This document shows positions 24,289 to 35,897 of a DNA stretch of 64,000 nt, piece after piece (position 1 is the first letter of the stretch; each line of letters opens with the position of its first letter). This DNA comes from Xiphydria camelus (lineage: Eukaryota; Arthropoda; Insecta; Hymenoptera; Xiphydriidae), in assembly GCA_963678675.1 (NCBI GenBank), contig OY783193.1, positions 3,355,501-3,419,500 of the forward strand, given 5' to 3'. The notes beneath the pieces were generated by a model. The model was given only the letters and a program-made list of their open reading frames with translations, was not told where the DNA came from and did no database searches. The position numbers were made by a program, and so were the translations under genes.

Positions 24289-24324
24289 AAGTTTTAGCGT
24301 ACAAAAGTATATCGTCGGGGTATC

Positions 24325-27300
24325 TCACTTAATGATCACCATCCAGGTGAACAGGAATATGCCGAGTACCAGCAGCGATCCTCTGTGGAGAATAAGAGGG
24401 AAAAGTGTTAGAAGGAAATATTTTCACTTTTAACGAAACCGCGCGTTTTAACTTTCGTGAAATGCATATTTCGGATGATTAAATGTGCGATAATCCTTCA
24501 GTGGAATATGACGGGGATACTTCACGTGACATTTTAGGGTGCCCCGCGTCGACCCACGAGATACGAGGGCGGAGTGAAAAATCCGATACCTTTTAAATTA
24601 ACCCTTTATAGGTCATTGGGACATTTATGTGTCCCACCACTTTTGCAGGCAACGATATTTGGTTCTTACGAATCCCAGATAGTTATAATTTATTTCGAAC
24701 AAAGTGACCTTTGGGATAAATATTTCCCACCCATGTTTTGCAAAAAAGCACTTTTTTTTCAAAATAAGCTTGTATTCGTTATTAGAACTGGTTGTGGAAT
24801 CTACCATCAAGTTTAGCTATAACTCTACAACTTTTGCCCTATAAAGAGTTAAACACATTCTTGAAAGATAAAAGAACAATTCATAAGAAAGAAAGTGTTT
24901 AATTTAAAAAGTATCGGGCTTTTCACTCTGCCCTCGTAACATCGAAATTATTTCGGAAGCTCGACAAATTTCAAACTGCAATACGAATGCTCGCCTCACG
25001 GGTATCCGCGCGTTGTCGCGATCAATCGTAAACCGTCCTACGCGCGGCGCAGTTGCGACTGCCACTCAATTGTTCCAGTCGGATATGAGCGCGGAACGAC
25101 ATCGATACACGGCGACTGAGGAGCGACGCGTCGCGTCGCGATTCTTCGACTTCGTCGCTCGACTGTGATAATCGGTCGAGTTGAAACTGCAGCCTTGTCG
25201 ACGACTGCTCGAGATAACGGGTCAAGGTCACCCGGAGCCGCTCTCCCGAGTAACGCGCGTCGCACTTGTCGATCCTTTAATGGACGCTTAAGACACTTCG
25301 GGTAACGAATTTTTTCAACGCGAAGCCAAGGTCGTCGCGGGCTCGCCTATAGGTGATAGAGTTTGACGTCGCCCGTAGGATTATCTCGCCGAACTTTGGA
25401 AATCTCGCGGGGCGGGGATCCGGTAATTGGAAACCGGATCAACGGTTAATCGTTTCGCGACGATAAGTCCCCCGAGAGGGCGACGAGTCGAAGCTTACAG
25501 ATCGCGAGAGAAGTAACGGTAGCCGTTGAGATTTCGTTAGCTGTCAATGCACCGAGAGAAATAAAATTGCTGGTGCCAAACCAATTTTTCTCCCCGACCA
25601 AAAACATGATGTAATTCCAGAATTGAGTTATGGTTTTCTTCGTATGAGGAAATATTTGACGGGCTGGGGTGATTGATTTTTTTGCTTCACGCAGAAAGAA
25701 TTTTCGTCCCAGCGAAGGAGAAAAATATATCGTCGGTGAAAATCGCAAAATGTATAACTCCATATAGGAAAATTTTTCAGGAGGCAGTAAAAACAGTTTC
25801 ATGGCAGGGGCTTGGTATATTTAACTAATAATAATGATGAAGCTATATTATTTACGACTAGTTTTATCGCTTGATATGAAAATATGTGCCTATTTATAGT
25901 TTTAGAATTTAAATGGACTTACGCAAATTTCCGGTTCAAATCAGCCTTACATTGGAGTTACACATTTGCCATTTTTGCCGACTAAAAGTTTGTATTCTTA
26001 AAAATTTCAAAGATCATATGTTCTTGGCTCAAAAAATATTTTTGGACGCTATCAATAATTACTTTTCACAGTGTACGATTCGCAATCGTCGTGTTGTTTC
26101 ACGGATAAAAATCCGAGCCGATCGCGTCTTCTCGCATTTCTCACTTGGACGAATATTCGCGCGGGGCTCCGAGACGCGAATGGAAATTAGCACGGCGCGC
26201 GGGGCACCGCAGCCACGCTACAACACTCGGAAATTGCGCCCGCGGATCCGAATCGCCCCATATTCCCCGAAGCACCGCATTCGAGAATGTCTGGAGAATA
26301 TCGCCGGCGAACGAGGGATGCCATTCAATTTGGACGTCTCCGAGTTTCTCGTCCGGGTCGTTAGACTTTATCGTTCCGTTCGATCCAGCATCCCGAGCTC
26401 CATCTTCCGCTCGTCGCTCGCTTTCGGTCACGCCTCGTCTGATACCGCCGTTCTCTTTGTGCTCCGTCAAACCTTCGCTGTGAGAGAAAGTGGAGTGGAA
26501 CGGAACGACGAGAGTCGACCCCCGAATGTTGGGCCGGGCAATGCGGGAACCTTGAATTTGCCCCGCGCGGTCTCGCGCCCTTTCATCTCGCGGCCGATCT
26601 TCTCATTCGATGGCAGATAATCCATCGAACTGGAGAAAAATTGTTTAACCCTTCGTTGCTCACGTGGGGTGTAGGCGACACCCCAGCCTCCTTTTTTTGC
26701 ATGCCACGCCTAGAGTTTTTTTTTTCGAAGTTGGCACTTCCAGTACCTTTCGAGAACATTTCATAGAATTTAACACCAAAAGCGCAAGACAAAACCGATT
26801 TGTTTATCCGACAGAACGCTGGAAAGCGTTAAAAAGTGATTTTTAACAATCTGTAATTAACTTGATATTTAATATTTTTCTATAAAACTTGTTCCACTTT
26901 GTTAATTTGTCCTTCGTTAATAAAACGAGAGTATGATAACTATCCTCAGTCTATTATTTATACTATTTTTTACTAAAAATCGGCAGGGAGATCTGAGCGT
27001 CTGAAAACCGAGACTTCGAGTTTTATTTTCAATTAGAAAATTAGAAAATTAATTTTTTTTTTAATGTTGAGATCATTAGGTAATATCTCAAGCTTTAAAG
27101 TAAAAAAAAAGTATGACAAAATTTCAATTTTTCACTAAGAAAACGTTAATTTTTAACTGGGGTGTAGGGTACACCCCAGGTGAGCTCTTATGTTTCGAAA
27201 ACCGACATGAGTAACGAAGGGTTAACCAAGTATACCAATGCATTTTATGTGAATAAATATTTAGTGGAAAAGAGCCTTTTGAATATTTATTAATGTTGTT

Positions 27301-28577
27301 CGGCATGAATGTGTAGTTAAAAGTGCTTCGTTTCAAATTCTATTAAAAACGGTTCTTGATTAGTACAACAATTTCTACGTCACATCCGGTAACGCAATAT
27401 GTCGTATTCATTGTATATCGCCCAATCACGTTTTCGGCGATCTGCTACTTTGCAGCCTTTTTTCATTCATTATATCTCGTATTATTATAATTATCGCTTC
27501 GCGTAAACTCTTTTCGTTCACATACGAACGTATTGCTGATTAAATAATGAGAGAATTTTCTAATAAGTCCAGGGCTCTGAAAATATTATGTGCGGCACTG
27601 ATAAAAAAATCAAAAGCACTCTTCACGCACACAATGACACGCTATGTCGATGAACCGCCGTTACTGCATCACTTTTTTTTCTAATTCCTTTTGAAATAGC
27701 GCTTGTTGATTTATTGACAACCATGGAAATGTTGGTTTTTAATCAAAACTTTCTTACAGAAGTACTTATACAGGACAAAAACTGGTCTTTTATAAGAAAA
27801 AAAAAATACACGGCCTTCCCCCCCTATTATCGTTCCCGCGGTATCGCGAATTCTCGTTTGGTCGCGATTAGATACTTTCGCGCGTGATTCGCGATAACTG
27901 TATGGCTACTCGATGACGGCTACGGGGAAATAACCTCTCGACGCGGTGTCTCGTAAATTGCGACCGAGTACTCGAGGTGTCGCATCGTCTTCGTCGTTAC
28001 GCGAGTAAAGTATTATCGACATCGAGAGACTCACAGAGCAAATCCCGCTATTACTCGCTTCCGTTGTCCGGTCGTCCATCCTACTGAGATGTATTCCACG
28101 TGAGCTATGGAGGAGAAAAAATCAAATACCCAGCGTATAAATATCTCGAACGCATGGCGATGTATACCTTTATCGATCGCCAGGATCCACGAGAAAAAAA
28201 CAAAGCAATTTTTAGTTCTTCATGCAGCAGTGAGACTCGAGCTAATTTTCAAGAATTTTTACAGAATACACAGTGCTATTTACCGCTCACAACACGTAAA
28301 TAGGAATGCCTCCTCTGCGTAGATTCTGGAAAATGAGCTTGAATCTCGGCGCCGCTGGATGAAACGGTAAAAATTGCTGATTTTTTCCCCCGTATACATG
28401 ATTGCTACAATAACGAACGCACGATAAATTACCTGGTTGTATTATCCGCGGTGGAGAAAGTCCGCCGGGGTGCACCGTGTATCCCGGTGGCGGAGGCGGT
28501 CCACTGATTACGCATATGCTGCATCTCGGCGACGGTGGGCGGTGGTGGTGGTGATGGCCTTGATGATGATCGTGCAT
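24325..28577 (-). CDS. Small His/Pro-rich microprotein with C-terminal membrane segment, 83 aa
   Basis: Three minus-strand exons are proposed: 28433-28577 (ATG at 28575-28577), 28035-28083 and 24325-24382 (stop TGA at 24325-24327). Introns begin GTAATT and GTGAGT and end CAG. The last acceptor has a strong pyrimidine tract (CCCTCTTATTCTCCACAG) and a CTAAC branch-point-like site. Exon lengths 145, 49 and 58 sum to 252 nt, so phases close exactly. The protein starts MHDHHQGHHHHHRPPSPRCS, continues with proline-rich sequence (GPPPPPGY, GGLSPPRIIQP), then a basic hinge (TGQRKR), and ends in one hydrophobic helix, GSLLVLGIFLFTWMVIIK. That predicts a tail-anchored or single-pass protein with a cytosolic His-rich head. 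I do not recognise the family. The middle exon was found by phase and continuity alone, so the gene model needs transcript support. No AATAAA was seen within about 250 nt after the stop. Confidence 0.62.
24598..24852. mobile_element. TTAA-flanked MITE (CCCTTTATAGGTCA)
   Basis: TTAA at both ends (24598-24601, 24849-24852), ends ccctttataggtca and gccctataaagag, and a subterminal palindrome gggacatttatgtgtccc near 24619. It lies inside the large intron of the microprotein gene. Confidence 0.7.
25150..25500. repeat. Diverged dispersed repeat, paired with 43220-43560
   Basis: The stretch aagttgaaactgcagccttg, gagataacgggtcaagg and ggagtttgacg recurs with the same order and spacing at about 43230-43480. 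Minus-strand chance frames of both copies therefore look alike (TRYLEQSSTRLQFQLDRL against TRYLDNSSARLQFQLDRL). Confidence 0.6.
25549..26074. mobile_element. MITE family H, copy 2
   Basis: Begins gagagaaataaaattgctgg and ends taattacttttcacagtgta. It shares tttgtattcttaaaaattt and gcagaaagaattttcgtccc with the other copies. Confidence 0.6.
26645..27225. mobile_element. 581-bp TTAA-flanked MITE (CCCTTCGTT), with two subterminal palindromes
   Basis: TTAA at 26645-26648 and 27222-27225, terminal inverted repeat cccttcgtt / aacgaaggg. About 15-45 bases inside each end sits a palindrome: ggggtgtaggcgacacccc on the left, ctggggtgtagggtacacccc on the right. The interior is A/T-rich with no transposase frame. 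Confidence 0.8.
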
Positions 28578-28604
28578 ATTCTTAATTCTCCCGACGCGTC
28601 TCAA

Positions 28605-28612
28605 CTTTTATA
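28605..28612 (-). promoter_or_regulatory. TATAAAAG box just upstream of the microprotein ATG
   Basis: On the minus strand TATAAAAG ends 27 bases before the ATG at 28577. If used as a TATA box, transcription would start about at the ATG, giving an almost leaderless mRNA. The alternative is a chance match, with the real first exon further upstream. Confidence 0.3.
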
Positions 28613-29619
28613 ACGATTGTACATACGGTCGAAATCTCGAATAAAAGTCGCGTCGATCGTGATAAAACCGCTAACGACGCTCGCGTCGCTCGGCGCCGCG
28701 TCTGAAACCTCGACAACGTTCGTCTCCGATGAAAACGCACTGATGAACGCGTCCCGCGATAAGGCGCCGAGATGGAAGACAACAGATTTCATCGTCCTAT
28801 CGATATTTGCCGCTGAGATTAATCGGGCTTATCGTCCGCATTACGCGTACCTACATGTGTAGAATGTAGTCGAGGCATACATATGTATGTGTATCAGATG
28901 TGTGTTCCAAAATATACGTCGGAGTATAGGGTGGATCGTTTAGTCGCGCAGAGGGGTGGCCATACGTCGCGCCAATATTTTTCGGGACTTCTCTTCTTCT
29001 TCTTCTTCCGACTTTGCGGAAATGTAGCGATAATTCGCGTCTCGTCTTCCCGATATTTCCCATCCAGGAGATTTACCGTACAACGAAAAGAAAATTGGCC
29101 CACGCGCACGCGCGTAATCGACATTTCTGATAAAAGGAGCGCGACATTTTTTCCCCTCAGCCCTCATCCGAGTATTCCCTCCGTCAACGAGGAATAAATT
29201 TCATCGGATCTTACTCGGTGCTCCGAGCTACTCGGAGAGAGAGAGAGAGAGTGCTCCAATTCTCTGGAGTAGTTCGCCTCCACTGGGAGCTTCGGGACGA
29301 TCGTCCGTCGTTCCGCTGCAACGAATGCGAAAAACGTGGGAGGACATCGAGGAGGGGATATTCGGTTGCGCCGCGTGATTGAGATTGAAAAGGCGTCGGC
29401 CGCGTTGATATACTTTCGATTCGCGAGGGTCGAGATGCGTCGACGAATTAGAGAGTGCGCATAATTATATAATCTGAATTTCGCATACAAGTGCATTGGA
29501 CGATTGGCGTAGCTTTTTTTACCGCGCGATGATTTTTGAATCGAAGAAAATTCAGAGATATTTCTACAAATCCGTCACTATTAGATAATTTTTCCTTTCT
29601 TCCAACGACGAGTATCTTA

Positions 29620-29888
29620 CATATATGTAGAGGCAAGTGGATGAAGGTGTTATGTAACAAAAAGTTGGTTCTGAGATATTTGAGTTTGCAGGCCGCCTTC
29701 CATACAGTAGACACATAATTATGGAATACTAAACTTGCTCCATGTAATATCTGGGTTTTGAATGGCATTAGAGCTATCCAAGATTTACCAGAAGTTACAT
29801 TCGGACATAACACTTTCATCCACTGAGTGATCTCATTTTTTATAAAAATGTTACACAACACCTTCATCCACTTGCCTCTTCATATATG
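29620..29888. mobile_element. 269-bp inverted-repeat element
   Basis: Left arm catatatgtagaggcaagtg...gaaggtgttatgtaac pairs with right arm gttacacaacaccttcatcc...cttcatatatg. A third inner copy of acactttcatccact lies near 29811. Confidence 0.75.
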
Positions 29889-30094
29889 GTAAAAAAAATT
29901 TGTGGTAAATTTTGGGACAAGGCTAATTTCTTGTTACGATAGCTACAATTTTCGTAAAAATTATGGTAAAACTTGTAGAAGTTGCAAGCGTCAGCTGTAA
30001 TTTTTACTAAAATCATAGTTATCGTAACAATAAATCGGCCTTGTCCCGTATTTCACCGCAAACTTTGCAAATGTTACAATTTTTTTCCGTATAA
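29887..30094 (-). mobile_element. MITE family A, copy 2
   Basis: Inverse orientation of the copy at 1519-1730, sharing gggacaaggct, ttgttacgatagctac and ttcgtaaaaattat. It abuts the element at 29620-29888 directly. Confidence 0.75.
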
Positions 30095-30424
30095 GAGAAA
30101 GAGGGAGTCGAGGGATCGCGAGTTTTTCTATTCGCAGGAGACATTCGAAGGTAAGCTGAAAGCTCGTTCTTTTATTTACGGGGATCGGCGTATCCATCCG
30201 TCCCACGCAAGCGAATGCGACGAACACCGCGCGACGATGTTTTCTCGCTTACTCTTCTCGGAGTTCTCGCGAACGTGGCTGGATTCTCGAAAATTCTTTT
30301 GACGACATTAGTGGAAAACGCGTGACTCCGCGTGTGTACCGAAACTTTTGCCTCGATACAATCGCGCGTTCCGTTTCGCGGGCTGCGGGGCTATCAACCC
30401 GTAATTACCTAATCATCTTCCTAA

Positions 30425-30800
30425 TGCTAAGAAAAGGGGAGAGAATTCGTTATTTCCATTAAAGAAATATTCATATTTTCAATTTCAATTTGTAAGCCGC
30501 ATACGTATTTGACGTCACACGAAGAAGAAAATATCCGAAAAAAATAATTATTCCCTGATTAATAAAAGTGTTTTCTCTCTACGATATTGTAACGCTATCG
30601 AAACGTAAGCAAGACGAACACAAGTCAAGCAACAAGTGCGAGAGAGACAAAGTCTACATCACGATAACGTAGCTGCATTTCAAAATTTTCCTTTCAAACT
30701 CGGATAAAGCCGAAAGTGAAAAACGAAAAAATACTTAGTATATAATTTTGTCCACATTTGTCGAATCTACGATAAAAAAAAAATTCGCGGGGAAACCGAA
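30425..30800. repeat. Dispersed repeat D, copy 3
   Basis: Shares cgtttc-like, caagtgcgagagagacaaag, gccgaaagtgaaaaa and aattcgcggggaaaccgaat with the copies at 8.5, 34.4 and 41.7 kb. The TGACGTCA core is decayed here. Confidence 0.5.
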
Positions 30801-31480
30801 TTACGCGTTTCGCGGTAGTTCTTCCCGCCAGCTGCTGAAGTCGTTTATCTCGCCGCGGGGAGAACTACATTACTTAGAGAATTTCAAACTTAAGTATACC
30901 AGGGGGAATAGGGAGAGGAAGGAAGGACGCGAGCTGCGCGCACGCGATGGAGATACGTCTGCAGAGCCAGGTCACGACCGTGGCGAGTTTAGGAGACTTC
31001 GTGTACGGGAAAACAATGTTGCGCGTACCGATAAAATCCGTTTCGCATTTGAAAAATGTATTATACCGCGGAGAGAACGCAATACACGGGAAACCTGTGT
31101 CACGGCTGCACAATAACGCGTGTTAATGCTTCCGCGCGCGTCGCGTTTTCCCTTTCGGGATTAAAACGCAATTTCTCTGGTAATATCGTCGCGCGACCGC
31201 GCGTAAGAATGTATAAGTCTGCGTATAACGACACCTCTCGCGCTCCACCGGCCCTCGCGGCGACGAGAATTATTGCTACGGGGGTTGAAAAAGTCCGCGG
31301 TTGCAAAAAGCCGCGCGAACAATGGTCCGATCGATCGCCGTTCGAGGCGACGAGCGCTGCAGTCCCGTTCCCTATTCGTGCGCTACGCGTTCCCCGCTAT
31401 TCTCGCGATGTAGGGCCGAATAGGTATACGTGAGAGTATGGGTATGCCTGGTCTATAATTCAGAAGGATCGATTTCATTG

Positions 31481-31503
31481 CCCCCCCCCCCCCCCCCCCC
31501 CCC
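31481..31503. repeat. Homopolymer (C)23
   Basis: Uninterrupted run of 23 C. Length is probably unreliable in any assembly. Confidence 0.9.
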
Positions 31504-31849
31504 GATAATCCTGCACGTCTCGACGATTTTTCCGAAGCTCCCGCGCAAATACCTCGCGAAGTCGTTTTGTCTCGGTCGTCGCGTAATCGAGAAGACGATT
31601 AAGGAGACGTTCTTCTCACGGAGAACACTCAAAAAAATTTGGCCACAACTAGATTTATTGTAATTATTGCAGTGATAATTTTCTTCGCAATAGCAAGAAT
31701 TCTTGCTACGCTAGCAATATTTTTCTAGTTGTGTCTGAGGCAGCCAGAAATATAGCTGGATTAGCTAAATACTGTTTTCAGTGAACGAAGGATCTCTCGT
31801 CGGGTGGACAAATGTAGTTAAATCGCACGGTAACTTCAGGTACCTGGTA

Positions 31850-32600
31850 TCAGATGCAACGAGGTTGTGCGCTTTATGGTTTGCAATTGAGTAAGCATGA
31901 TAATTGAATCATTCAATAATTTCGACTGATGCGGATAAAATGCTAAACATTTATTCGATACATCGTAAATTTTGTGTCAATATGTTCCTGCTATAAATAC
32001 AGTGATTGGTTTGAGTTACGTTATAATGTAAGGTGAAGTGGGGTAAGTGTGTAACAAGCTCTGAAAATCTCAATGTAGCATCAAATCGGCGCGACTTCCA
32101 TTAGTTTTTGTTAAGTTGCGGAAATGTTTGTTCGTTTTTATTTGTATAACCGCACGTGGTTCGTGCGATAAACTGTGTAACTGAAAAATTATAATTCCAT
32201 CTCATATGCCACATAGTCAAGTCTAATACACATATCCCGCATCCTCCTAACGGCAAGCACGTAGAAAATATGAGCTGCCAAAGTTCCGGGGAAGTGTGTA
32301 GTACGAACATCATAGTATTTAAAAAATTGTAAATATTAAACTATTACTTTTGATAGGGAACCGCTAAAGCTTTTTAACCAGAAAGGCCCCAAGAGTGTAC
32401 AGCACCAAAGAGAGTTCAATAAATTCAGTTATTTAGCTTTTACGACCATCCAAACTCCAACTTGCCGATTTTCACTACTCACTTACCCCACTTCACCTTA
32501 CATTTAACAATTTCGTGAAGAACAATTATTTTTTTAAACTCATGCGGGAAAATAAACGTACGTAGACTTTAGAGCGATCAATCATTGTCACCACGTTCAT
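31850..32600 (+). repeat. Dispersed repeat C, copy interrupted by an insert
   Basis: Matches 8245-8520 on both sides of a 468-bp insert. The left half ends ttataatgTA and the right half resumes TAcatttaacaattt; the intact copy reads aatgTAaatctaac. Confidence 0.7.
32031..32498. mobile_element. 468-bp TA-flanked MITE (AGGTGAAGTGGGGTAAGTG)
   Basis: The 19-base ends AGGTGAAGTGGGGTAAGTG and CACTTACCCCACTTCACCT are perfect inverted copies, flanked by TA at 32029-32030 and 32499-32500. Insertion into repeat C is shown by the empty site at 8.4 kb. The TA duplication fits the Tc1/mariner class. No transposase is encoded. Confidence 0.85.
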
Positions 32601-33545
32601 AACAATTGATTGCTCTAAAGTTTACGCTTCTATTTCACCGCATCAGCTTAGAAAAATAATTGTTTTTCAAAAAGTTGTTAAATATTTTCTGGACTAGGAT
32701 TTCTTTCCAAAAATACGAGCGCCAGGGGGTCGAGAGAGAAGCCACTCGCGATAAGCGCTGCAGAACGCTTTCGACGGAGCGCGTAAAACGCGAGGGATGA
32801 TTCGCGTGTCTCGCGTTTTTTTAGATATTTTATTCCCGATTTTCCCTCCGAACCTTTCAAGGTTCGCGTTTGTTCTCGCTCGCGTCGTCTCGTCATTGGC
32901 TCTCGCCCTTCTCGCTCGCTCTAAATAAGAGGTCGCGCGCGACCAGTCGAAAAACGGCGCAAAAATCTCTTCGCGCGCGCGTAGCCCGTCCCTTTCGATT
33001 CATTTCGCGCGGCGCCCCTCCGCTCCTTCCTTCGAGCCCAGACGCTGTTCTTTTTCCGAGAAGACGTAAAAAAAAGCGATAAAGACAGATTGGCCGCGCC
33101 AATAGTCGTTGGCGTGCCGTTGACCATCCCTTCGGCATTACGGAGCGGAAAAGTAGCGCGTCCGCGCGTCGTAAAGCACGGAATCACGAAGATCGGAAGC
33201 GAGCTTTCCTCAACTCGCGATCGCCTTGATAATTTGGCAAGAAATTTATGCACCATTTCCGACCACTTCCGCATTGTATCGTCGACCGGACGTGCCTCGT
33301 ATGCGCGCATCGCTGCGTTGCGTCTCCTTCGAAATTCGAATACGGAACATTGACTTCTTTTAAGCCAACATTTTTTTCGACCAAAGCCCCGGGCTAGTGG
33401 GAATTCGCCGCGAGAAACGCGTACGAAGAATCCTCGAATGACGAATTTTTTATTCCCGTTTTCCTCATTTGCAATTATCCACCAAGGGGTGAGGGATATA
33501 CGCGGGTCCCGAAGTCTCGTCGTTTGGACTGTAATTTTCGAAAGA

Positions 33546-33877
33546 ATATATCGTCCCCTCTTAACCCTTCGTTGTTAAGGTGAAACAATGTAATGTGAAA
33601 ATTGCATTTAGTTGGGGTATGACATACCCCGCCTTACTAACGCAGGGTTAATACTACAACTAGGTAACTCGAATTTTCGGTATTTTCAGTTATCTTCTTT
33701 GTACCCAACTTTGTACGCTCTTTTCGGTGCTACAACGAGATAAGTTCTGTCGTGTCTTTAAGGTTAGAAATCCAGTAGTACGATATAGATACAGTCACTG
33801 TGAAGCGACTAATATATGCATGCGATAAGCCGACAATTTGAGTTACCTAGTTGTAGTATCAAGGGGACGATATACTT
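33546..33877. mobile_element. Inverted-repeat element interrupted by a TTAA insert
   Basis: Left arm tatatcgtccccTCTTAA...TTAAtactacaactaggtaactc, right arm gagttacctagttgtagta followed by tcaaggggacgatata. The arms pair fully once the 33561-33651 insert is left out. Confidence 0.8.
33561..33651. mobile_element. 91-bp TTAA-flanked micro-element (CCCTTCGTTGTT)
   Basis: TTAA at both ends, ends cccttcgttgtt and taacgcaggg, and one inner palindrome ggggtatgacatacccc. It is inserted in one arm of the 33546-33877 element, and the other arm gives the empty site. Confidence 0.8.
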
Positions 33878-34359
33878 GCTTATTTCACTTCGTCGTCTCG
33901 CAAGTGACAACGCCGCTCGGAGAAAAATATTTACGCTTTCACGATTCGTGAAAGCGAATCCTCGTTTCGTCGAGCAGAACTTGCCCCTCAACCCCGCATT
34001 TGCCCCGTCCGGACGGTCGTAACTCGCGCGGAGGGCCACGGCACGTAGCGCGGCGGCGGGTTGATCGAGGCGAACCGACGCTCGCGATCCTCGCTGATGA
34101 TACAGTCCCGGAACTGAATTATGCGGCACGACCGTCGTACGTGGCGATGAGATGCGAGATCATCTCGACCTACGCTTGCGTACGCTTTCTCGGTTCCCGC
34201 GGTGGAGACGGGGAGGCAATCGCGTCGACGCAATCGATCGATCCGTAGGTAATTCGTTCGTTGAAGGAGAAACGACCGCGCGGAGCCGGCAGGACTTATG
34301 CTTTTCGTCCACGAGTTTAATCGTACGAGAAGCAATCACGGCTACGCGAGCGTTCCGAT

Positions 34360-34690
34360 AACAGGAATTGTTTATTCTGTGAGAATTCGGTATTGTAAAA
34401 CGAATATATTTTTAACTTCAATTTCTGATCTGTGTACATGTTTAAGATCGTATGAAAGAGAAAATTTCAGAAAAAGTAATCGTTCGCTGAGTTGTAATCG
34501 CGTTTCTCTCTGCTACGTTGTGACGTCACCAAGACGCAAGAGAGACGAACTTATTATACATAGTATGTCGAGTAACGAATGCGAGAAAAATGGGCTTAAA
34601 AATTAAAAAATGCGAGGTTGACAAATTTTTCTATAATAAATTTCTCGAATTTGCAATAAACAAAAATTCGCGAGAAAACCGAATTCTAAC
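34360..34690. repeat. Dispersed repeat D, copy 4
   Basis: Contains gcgtttctctctgctacgtt-gTGACGTCAccaag, and aatgcgaggttgacaaattt as in the 8.5-kb copy. Confidence 0.6.
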
Positions 34691-35155
34691 GCGAAAGTCA
34701 GCGAGTCTACGGGACTTAACGCGTAGGTATCATTCGTCGCTTCCAATTCTTTCTTACTTTGCCTCGATGACGGAGACGCCGTGACGTCGGCGTCGTCGCC
34801 AAATGACACCTTGGAGACCGCGCCGCGGCTCCCTCCCGGCTCTTTTCTTCCCTGCATACCTATACATACGCCCGGTTCGCCCAACGGTCGGCGGCTCTCT
34901 CATTCTCGTCGATGTTTATTTCTGCTGCGACCCACGAGGTCGTTCTTATACCACCGAAGCGCGAGAATAGGATTTCGGTACGCGATATTGCATCAGTACA
35001 ATACGGCCCCGAGAGAGTAGGTTTTGCGACTCTATACGTGTAGCGAAACGATGGGATCAGAAATGTGGAGCGCGGATGGAGAAAGCAAAAGGCGATTTCC
35101 TATCGCTCCTTCGATTCGAAGTATCCACGTATGAATCTTCGTCGCGTCGGATGGT

Positions 35156-35403
35156 ACACTGTGAAAAATAATTTGATCGATGTGTAACCAAAATCTTGGA
35201 GGCAATGACCAAACTGTTTGGTTAAATATGGTTCCTCCGTTCGTTCGGTTAGACTGATCATTTTTTGGTCAGAATAATTAAATATTTCATTAGAATAACT
35301 AGATATTTGGTTCAATTGATCAATATTTGTTTTATTAGAATAACTAAACGCGTCCGACTGGATGCGTTTTGTCATTTTAACCCAATTATTTTTCTCAATG
35401 TGA
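35156..35403. mobile_element. MITE with CACTGTGAAAAATAATT ends
   Basis: Left end acactgtgaaaaataattt, right end ccaattatttttctcaatgt. The interior has three repeats of the kind agaataact(a)a(g)atattt. Confidence 0.65.
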
Positions 35404-35897
35404 AGGGCTTATTGGAAAAGCGTGAAAAGCCACACACTGTTAAAAAATAAACAGTTTACTTTGTAGCAGTCCTCTACATTTTCTTTTAATACTTTAACAC
35501 TAAAACTACCGAGTAGTCGCGCTTTATAAGACGGTCCTTTTGGCGGGTGATTATCTCGTTATCCGTGGATTTTTCGTCCACACTGCTATAAAACTTTTTT
35601 GTAGACCGAAATATGCTCTACAAAAAAGTGTTCTACCAATATTGACAAAAACCTCACGGGTTACGAAATAATTGAGGTTGAATGGAACTTTGAATAAAAC
35701 ACCAGTCAAATTGACCGGTTGCGGTAGTTCTAGTGTTAAGATCGTAGACGTTAATATATGAACAGAATACATCTGTTGAGAACACTGAGGGGTTACATTA
35801 ATCAAATATGCATTTTACAGATTTTTTTCGAACTTCAAGCCTCGTCTTCTCAATAAAATGATTTGGTGGCTTGTCGCGTTTTTCCAATAAGCCCTTC
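35403..35897. mobile_element. GAAGGGCTTATTGG element, interrupted copy
   Basis: Ends gaagggcttattggaaaagc and gtttttccaataagcccttc. It is related to the intact 255-bp element at 42451-42705, but is split by the TTAA element at 35494-35739. Confidence 0.8.
35494..35739. mobile_element. TTAA-flanked piggyBac-like MITE (CACTA-AACTACCG), copy 2
   Basis: TTAA at 35494-35497 and 35736-35739. Terminal repeats cactaaaactaccg and cggtagttctagtg. It is the inverse of the copy at 11854-12099, with the same inner hairpin gctctacaaaaaag. The empty site aatactttgagattgtag is seen in the 42.5-kb relative of its host element. Confidence 0.85.

Larger units (their letters stand above)
13640..24324. other. 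3' UTR and intergenic DNA, 10.7 kb
   Basis: After the FNDC-like stop codon there is no recognised gene until the microprotein exon at 24325. No AATAAA was seen before about 14539, where one falls inside a MITE, so the transcript end is unknown. GC-rich blocks (17460-17880, 20640-22050, 22900-23340) give long chance open frames on both strands. The largest, 281 codons at 21011-21856, is Arg/Ser-rich with no domain, and its GC-rich neighbourhood resembles other blocks in the window. Confidence 0.6.

Noticed and set aside
28882..29167. Several short frames on both strands near 28.9-29.2 kb, next to the microprotein gene.
   Set aside because: No hydrophobic, His-rich or other match to the microprotein and no in-phase splice site linking them.
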